From: JAFMDF01 sp039024375
GTDB taxonomy: Bacteria > Bacteroidota > Bacteroidia > Chitinophagales > Saprospiraceae
Direction: 5' to 3'
NCBI GenBank assembly: GCA_039024375.1
Contig: JBCCQK010000230.1
Span: 1 to 12,172 of the forward strand
DNA: 12,172 nt
The notes beneath the pieces were generated by a model. The model searched no databases. It was not told the DNA's origin and saw only the letters and a list, made by a program, of their open reading frames with translations. This document shows, piece after piece, positions 9,101-12,172 of the stretch. The stretch's first letter is position 1; each line of letters starts with the position of its first letter. The position numbers and the translations under genes were made by a program.

Positions 9101-11844
9101 TTCAAAAATTTGATAAGGAGGGTAATTTTTTATTGCAATGGGGTGGTTCTGGAACAGCCGAAGGTCAATTTGATACTCCTTACTATATGGCAATAGATGA
9201 GAATGGTAATATTTGGGTGACTGATAGCAATAATAACCGAGTACAACAATTTGATGCTAATGGGAATTTTATTAAAATGATAGGTTGGGGCGTAGCAACG
9301 GGAACCGCCCAATTTGAAATATGCACTTCAGGGTGTATGGCAGGTATAGCTGGTATTGGAGAAGGGCAATTTGAAAGCCCTTCAGGCATAAAGATAGACG
9401 CTAATGGGGTTATTTATGTGGCAGAAATAGATGGGGCAGATGCTGTTCAGAAATTTGATAGTGATGGTCATTACTTGTCGAGATTTATTACTCAAAGTGA
9501 GGAAACTTATGGACTAGCAATTGACAAATCGGGCAATATTTACGTAGCAGATTTAGATGCAGATTTAATTTATAAACACGCCAATGATGGTAATTTATTA
9601 TGGGTCAAAGACTTTTTAGCAGATGGTGCCCCCCATTTAGAGGAGCCTTGGGACATAACCGTTGATGATAATGGAAATTTATATATCGCTGGTGGAGATT
9701 CAGACGGGATTCATAAATGTGATACCAATGGAAACTTTTTGGCTTTCATCGGTAGTACACGAGGTTCAGCCGATGGACAATTCCATTCTCCAAGAGGCGT
9801 CACCTTCGACCAATCAGGAAATCTCTATATAGCGGATAATGGAAACGACCGTGTTCAAAAATTTGGCCCAGATAAAAATGAATTTACCTTAATGGACCCG
9901 TCGGCTAACACAAAAGTGTTTTCAGACTTAATAGCTGGTGCGTATATCATTTCAGAGTTACTCCCACCTAATTGGGAAGTCAGTAATATTGTTTGCACAA
10001 GTGGAAATCCACAAGTAGCAGATACCTCCGTAACTGTAACATTAGCGGATGGAGCCGATATAACCTGTACATTTTCTAATTTATGTACAACAGATGTTAT
10101 TGACCCTACAGATACTATTTATTGTGTAGGCATCACTTCTTCCGCAGTAATATTCAGTAGTTCCAATCCTAGCACTTTATTTAATTGGACGAATGATAAT
10201 ACCAATATTGGATTAGCGGCAAGTGGCACAGGAAATATTTCGGCTTTTCAAACAACCAACACCACCACAGATACGCTGACGGCAACCATTACCGTAACTC
10301 CTTATTTAGTAGGTAGCAACGGTCAAGATGATAATGGTACAGGGGATGATTGTGTAGGTATAGCAAGAGCTTTCACTATCAAGATTTTACCAACACCCGA
10401 TGTAATCGTCCCTGCGGATACCACTTATTGTAATGGCGAAGCAACTGCCGCAATTGCTTTTAGTAGCAATGTAACAGGCACGCTATTTAATTGGACAAAT
10501 GACAATACCAATATTGGTTTAGCGGCAAGCGGAACAGGGAATATCGCTTCCTTTACGGCTACTAATTCGACTATTAGCACTATTTCTGCAACTATCTCTG
10601 TTACTCCTTACACTATGAGACCAAATGGTATAGATGATAGTGGTATGGGCGATGATTGTGTGGGAACAGCACAGACATTTACTATTTCTGTGCTGCCAAC
10701 CCCTGATGTAATCAATCTTTCAGACACAACATTTTGCAATGGCGAAGCAACTGCCGCCTTCAACTTTAGTAGCAATATAACAGGCACTTTGTATAACTGG
10801 ACAAATACTAATACCAATATCGGTTTAGCGGCTAATGGCACAGGAAACATCGCTTCTTTTACTGCGACAAATACGACCATCAGTACTCTTTCAGCGACTA
10901 TTTCCATAACCCCTTATACTGTCGGACCAAATGGTATAGATGATAATGGTACGGGCGATGATTGTGTGGGTGTAGCACAAACGTTTACCATTTCTATTTT
11001 ACCTACGCCCAACGTAACTGACCTTTCGGATATGACTTATTGTAATGGCAAATCTACCTCGGCTATTGCTTTTAGTGGGGAGGTAACGGGTACTTTATTT
11101 TCGTGGGCGAATACAAATGCCGATATTGGTTTAGCCACTAGTGGAACAGGAGATATTGCTTCCTTTACTGCCACTAATACCACCGTTAGTACTATTTCTG
11201 CAACGATTACTATTACCCCTTATACGGTTGGCCCAAATGGAATAGATGATAATGGTGTAGGAGATGATTGTTTAGGAACGGCACAAACATTTACGCTTAG
11301 CGTATTCAATGATGCCGCTTGTACAAATTCCTGTACCAGTAATGACCTCCTAATAGATGAAAACTCCACCGAAGCAGGCATCTTTCACGCGGCGGAAACC
11401 ATTACCTCCAATAGGATTATTGCCGACAACACCGTCGTTGTATTTAAAGCAGGTACTTCGATTACCTTACAAGCTGGTTTTCATGCCGAAGCAGGTAGTA
11501 ATTTTACGGCTCAAATTGCAGCTTGCCCAGCTACTTTAATAGCAAGCGAACCGAGAAATACTAGCAATAAGGTAGAAACAACGAAGCTACTACTACCTAA
11601 GGTAAAAGTATTCCCAAATCCCGTTCGAGCCTACACCAATATTTCCATTAATCTACCCGAAGAACAGGCCGTTCAATTGGATATTTATGATTTGAATGGT
11701 CGTAAAATCACTACGATTGTACCACCCACTCCTTTATTTGCAGGAACACATACCTTCGAATGGGCTTGTGACCAAGTCGAAACTGGGATATATTTTGTGG
11801 TGATGAATGGGCGACAGGTTGGTCGGCTGGCAGTTATTAGATAA
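6136..11844 (+). CDS. Giant T9SS-secreted protein: CSLREA beta-helix, two NHL propellers nested in prealbumin-like domains, four PKD-like domains
   Basis: 1,902 residues from ATG 6136. This start is chosen because it gives a Sec signal peptide (about residues 1-33: basic MQRIK start, hydrophobic YTFSCLLCSYSLLA, cut before NTITVDT). The frame also has ATG 6052, 28 codons upstream. In order: CSLREA-type motif (LTSLREAI, about 36-62); Pmp-like beta-helix ending in a choice-of-anchor Q motif (DQRRVAR...CDAGAFEG, to about 504); prealbumin-like domain split by a six-bladed NHL propeller (507-915); a second such nested module (919-1316); four 102-residue PKD-like domains (1320-1725); 3-coathanger stack (about 1736-1797); T9SS type A sorting domain (1823-1902). 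It is probably exported by Sec and T9SS to the cell surface or medium as an adhesive or binding protein; the target is unknown. It lies about 370 bp downstream of the first giant gene on the same strand, with a palindromic element between. It is complete, with no frameshift. Confidence 0.93.
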   Translation: MQRIKINSFNTLSFLTKTIYTFSCLLCSYSLLANTITVDTPNDVVDAADGLTSLREAITTANTTAGPDTILFDAATNGMTFLLTIAGTAEDGNIDGDLDITDIDGLVITGNGPSNTVIDGNNSERVLHHLNGDLTITGATIQRGVESSDVGGGILSRNGQGNVVVDNCHILNNSSRFGTGISLYMVNSVNRLTNSTFIGNETTFLGGAGFRLAGQRSSLYVSDCIFDSNTAKKNGAAFELSATNGAMQVVNCVMSNNTSDGRDGGAIQLSGNSAIVEIDASTIRNNTIVEDGAGLSITSTEGNVVVRNSTIMDNTSGRSGGGISISGSVRVVLTVVNSTLSGNRAANNGVGVFNDASGTTVNLNFVTLTNNIADSDADGNGDGGGLFIDDATSTVNIHNSIVQGNKDETVNQTDADDCGNILGATVTSQGGNVFGNGTGCPVGANDTIGDAKLKALTDNGGPTFTHGLTIGSAAKDFATCDSLNTDQRRVARNDGACDAGAFEGVLNGNLTIIHETTPEDNTSFTFLGNGPSFNTLTPENFQTWSFGSSNEFTGIAQDIEGNFYVSDNKNRINKIDQDGNFLFAWGWGVATGANQLETCTSNCLDGIAGSGDGQLAGPREMAIDASGNIYVVDSVNARIQKFDTNGNFLIKWGGAGTTEGLFNGIKEIALDQSGNVYIPEAGNYRLQKFDRNGNFLKMWGWGVADGSTNFQICTSGCQIGQAGSGMGQFAFSQTVAVSKQGLVFVGDETNSVLQTFDTEGNFIRSWSAGKPGILKVDNQSNLYVGNFFGRAREIIKYDTLGVQQVEISPRNTIFFEYNDFTIDDKGNWYVAGVETFSRAAITKYVPRLFTLQDNSANTIQFTDLDTGTYYITESIPTDWELNNITCSGGTFTVEDNQVALQIADGTNMTCTFTNKIPVGNITIIKEATPEDNNPFEFDIDGRGIDFMIPTFERKWGEEGTAIGQFRNPTGIVVDTQDNVYVSDANNNNIQKFDKEGNFLLQWGGSGTAEGQFDTPYYMAIDENGNIWVTDSNNNRVQQFDANGNFIKMIGWGVATGTAQFEICTSGCMAGIAGIGEGQFESPSGIKIDANGVIYVAEIDGADAVQKFDSDGHYLSRFITQSEETYGLAIDKSGNIYVADLDADLIYKHANDGNLLWVKDFLADGAPHLEEPWDITVDDNGNLYIAGGDSDGIHKCDTNGNFLAFIGSTRGSADGQFHSPRGVTFDQSGNLYIADNGNDRVQKFGPDKNEFTLMDPSANTKVFSDLIAGAYIISELLPPNWEVSNIVCTSGNPQVADTSVTVTLADGADITCTFSNLCTTDVIDPTDTIYCVGITSSAVIFSSSNPSTLFNWTNDNTNIGLAASGTGNISAFQTTNTTTDTLTATITVTPYLVGSNGQDDNGTGDDCVGIARAFTIKILPTPDVIVPADTTYCNGEATAAIAFSSNVTGTLFNWTNDNTNIGLAASGTGNIASFTATNSTISTISATISVTPYTMRPNGIDDSGMGDDCVGTAQTFTISVLPTPDVINLSDTTFCNGEATAAFNFSSNITGTLYNWTNTNTNIGLAANGTGNIASFTATNTTISTLSATISITPYTVGPNGIDDNGTGDDCVGVAQTFTISILPTPNVTDLSDMTYCNGKSTSAIAFSGEVTGTLFSWANTNADIGLATSGTGDIASFTATNTTVSTISATITITPYTVGPNGIDDNGVGDDCLGTAQTFTLSVFNDAACTNSCTSNDLLIDENSTEAGIFHAAETITSNRIIADNTVVVFKAGTSITLQAGFHAEAGSNFTAQIAACPATLIASEPRNTSNKVETTKLLLPKVKVFPNPVRAYTNISINLPEEQAVQLDIYDLNGRKITTIVPPTPLFAGTHTFEWACDQVETGIYFVVMNGRQVGRLAVIR
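7654..8880 (+). repeat. Nested module 1: prealbumin-like domain interrupted by NHL propeller
   Basis: The prealbumin-like domain starts at NLTIIHETTPEDNTSFTF (7654-7737) and resumes at LFTLQDNSANTIQFTDL...YYITESIP...CTFTNK (8677-8880). Between them lies an NHL propeller of about six blades with GN(I/V/F)Y(V/I) and (I/L)QKFD..GNFL signatures. The insert opens with an orphan WSFG strand and its last blade lacks its own WG strand, as expected when the first strand closes the last blade. Related to module 2 at 8890-10083. Confidence 0.85.
8890..10083 (+). repeat. Nested module 2: prealbumin-like domain interrupted by NHL propeller
   Basis: Second copy of the arrangement. The first half is GNITIIKEATPEDNNPFEF (8890-8958), then six NHL blades opening with a KWGEEG strand. 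The domain resumes at EFTLMDPSANTKVFSDL...YIISELLPPNWE...CTFSNL (9880-10083). The two modules share order and motifs but the propellers have diverged, so the duplication looks older than the C-terminal cassette copy. Confidence 0.85.
10093..11310 (+). repeat. Four tandem PKD-like domains at a 306-bp period
   Basis: The units start at 10093, 10399, 10705 and 11011. The first three are exactly 306 bp; the last is 300 bp, ending where the C-terminal cassette begins. Each has (Y/F)C.G near its start, (N/S)W(T/A)N.N..IGLA..GTG.I in the middle, TPY near the end and GDDC(V/L)G. The paired cysteines recur in every unit and could form a disulfide (inference). The single PKD-like domain in the first gene (4925-5230) is of the same type. 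Confidence 0.88.
11341..11844 (+). repeat. C-terminal secretion cassette, copy 2
   Basis: Partner of 5261-5764, encoding a 3-coathanger stack and T9SS type A sorting domain. The first 41 nt (11341-11381) and 11479-11552 (74 nt) are identical to copy 1. Most remaining changes are silent or conservative. Confidence 0.92.
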
Positions 11845-11931
11845 GGCAACCTAAGGAGTTTTTCTTTTTTTGTTTGTAACTTGTTGTATTTTGTATCTCA
11901 AAATTGGAAGCCACAATTTGCAGCATTCAAT

Positions 11932-11972
11932 CAAAACCATTTTGAAGTCGCAATTTGCGACTTTAAAATGGT
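11932..11972 (-). terminator. Palindrome just after the comM stop, possible terminator
   Basis: Arms accattttgaagtcgcaa (11936-11953) and ttgcgactttaaaatggt (11955-11972) pair over 18 bp with a single G-T/C-A mismatch. The palindrome ends one base from the stop codon of the minus-strand comM gene, and on that strand a short run of four T follows the stem. This suits termination or 3'-end protection of the comM transcript, though the T-tract is weak. A degenerate direct copy of its core (14 of 18 bases) lies at 11907-11924. Confidence 0.5.
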
Positions 11973-11973
11973 A

Positions 11974-12172
11974 TCACCCACCCCAACTATCCCTATCCAA
12001 ACTCCGATACTGTATTGCCTCCGCCAAATTCCCAATTTGAATATCCTTCTTCCCTTCCAAATCCGCCGCCGTGCGAGCGACTTTCAAAATACGGTCATAA
12101 GCACGGGCAGATAACTGTAGCTTTTTCATCGCCGTTTTTAGAAGAACAATCCCCGCTTGGTCTAATTTACAA
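11974..12172 (-). CDS. comM: YifB/ComM family Mg-chelatase-like AAA+ ATPase, C-terminal 65 residues
   Basis: The reverse strand is open from the right edge to a TGA at 11976-11974. The 65 visible residues include LSARAYDRILKVARTAADLE and end with IGNLAEAIQYRSLDRDSWGG. This is the typical C-terminal part of the Mg chelatase-related domain of YifB/ComM proteins, in which the AYDRI.KVARTIADL and EAIQYR motifs are strongly conserved. ComM is a hexameric AAA+ helicase promoting branch migration during natural transformation in gamma-proteobacteria; the role in Bacteroidota is less established. The ATPase motifs lie beyond the window. The gene is convergent with the giant genes, with 129 bp between the stops, and looks like ordinary chromosomal backbone. 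Confidence 0.92.
   Translation of the reverse strand, partial: CKLDQAGIVLLKTAMKKLQLSARAYDRILKVARTAADLEGKKDIQIGNLAEAIQYRSLDRDSWGG

Noticed and set aside
11881..12114. A 77-codon plus-strand open frame at the right end
   Set aside because: It overlaps the clearly recognisable comM C-terminus on the other strand and spans the palindrome; its translation has no recognisable features.

Overview
The window reads as chromosomal DNA of a Bacteroidota bacterium. Both giant genes end in a type A sorting domain of the type IX secretion system (T9SS), a system confined to that phylum. The preceding '3-coathanger stack' and PKD-like domains, the AT-leaning codon use and the lack of strong Shine-Dalgarno sequences also fit. 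The mix of choice-of-anchor Q, CSLREA, NHL and PKD-like modules recalls large surface proteins of Saprospiria-type marine or sludge bacteria. That finer placement is inference from domain style, not proof.

Layout: (1) 2-5764, plus strand, is the 3' part of a giant secreted protein whose true start lies left of the window. It has four complete copies of a ~400-residue parallel beta-helix/choice-of-anchor Q unit, one PKD-like domain, a 3-coathanger stack and a T9SS sorting domain. (2) 5765-6135 is an intergenic stretch holding an elaborate palindromic element of three perfect or near-perfect hairpins arranged with mirror symmetry (5835-5982), then a possible promoter. (3) 6136-11844, plus strand, is a second giant secreted protein. 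It has a signal peptide, a CSLREA start motif, a beta-helix, two prealbumin-like domains each interrupted by a six-bladed NHL beta-propeller, four PKD-like domains at an exact 306-bp period, and the same C-terminal cassette as the first gene. (4) 11845-11973 is a short intergenic stretch with an 18-bp palindrome. (5) 11974-12172, minus strand, is the C-terminal end of a YifB/ComM-family AAA+ ATPase, convergent with the giant genes.

The two giant proteins are probably exported by Sec and then T9SS, with the C-terminal signal removed and the long repeat stalk released or fixed at the cell surface. Their last 504 bp are about 90% identical by hand count with no indel, so they share a recently copied or gene-converted secretion cassette on otherwise different extracellular bodies. 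Ligands and biological role cannot be read from the sequence. I see no RNA genes, insertion sequences, CRISPR arrays or defence genes. The most unusual items are the twice-repeated nesting of a closed propeller inside a prealbumin-like domain and the mirror-symmetric palindromic element between the genes.
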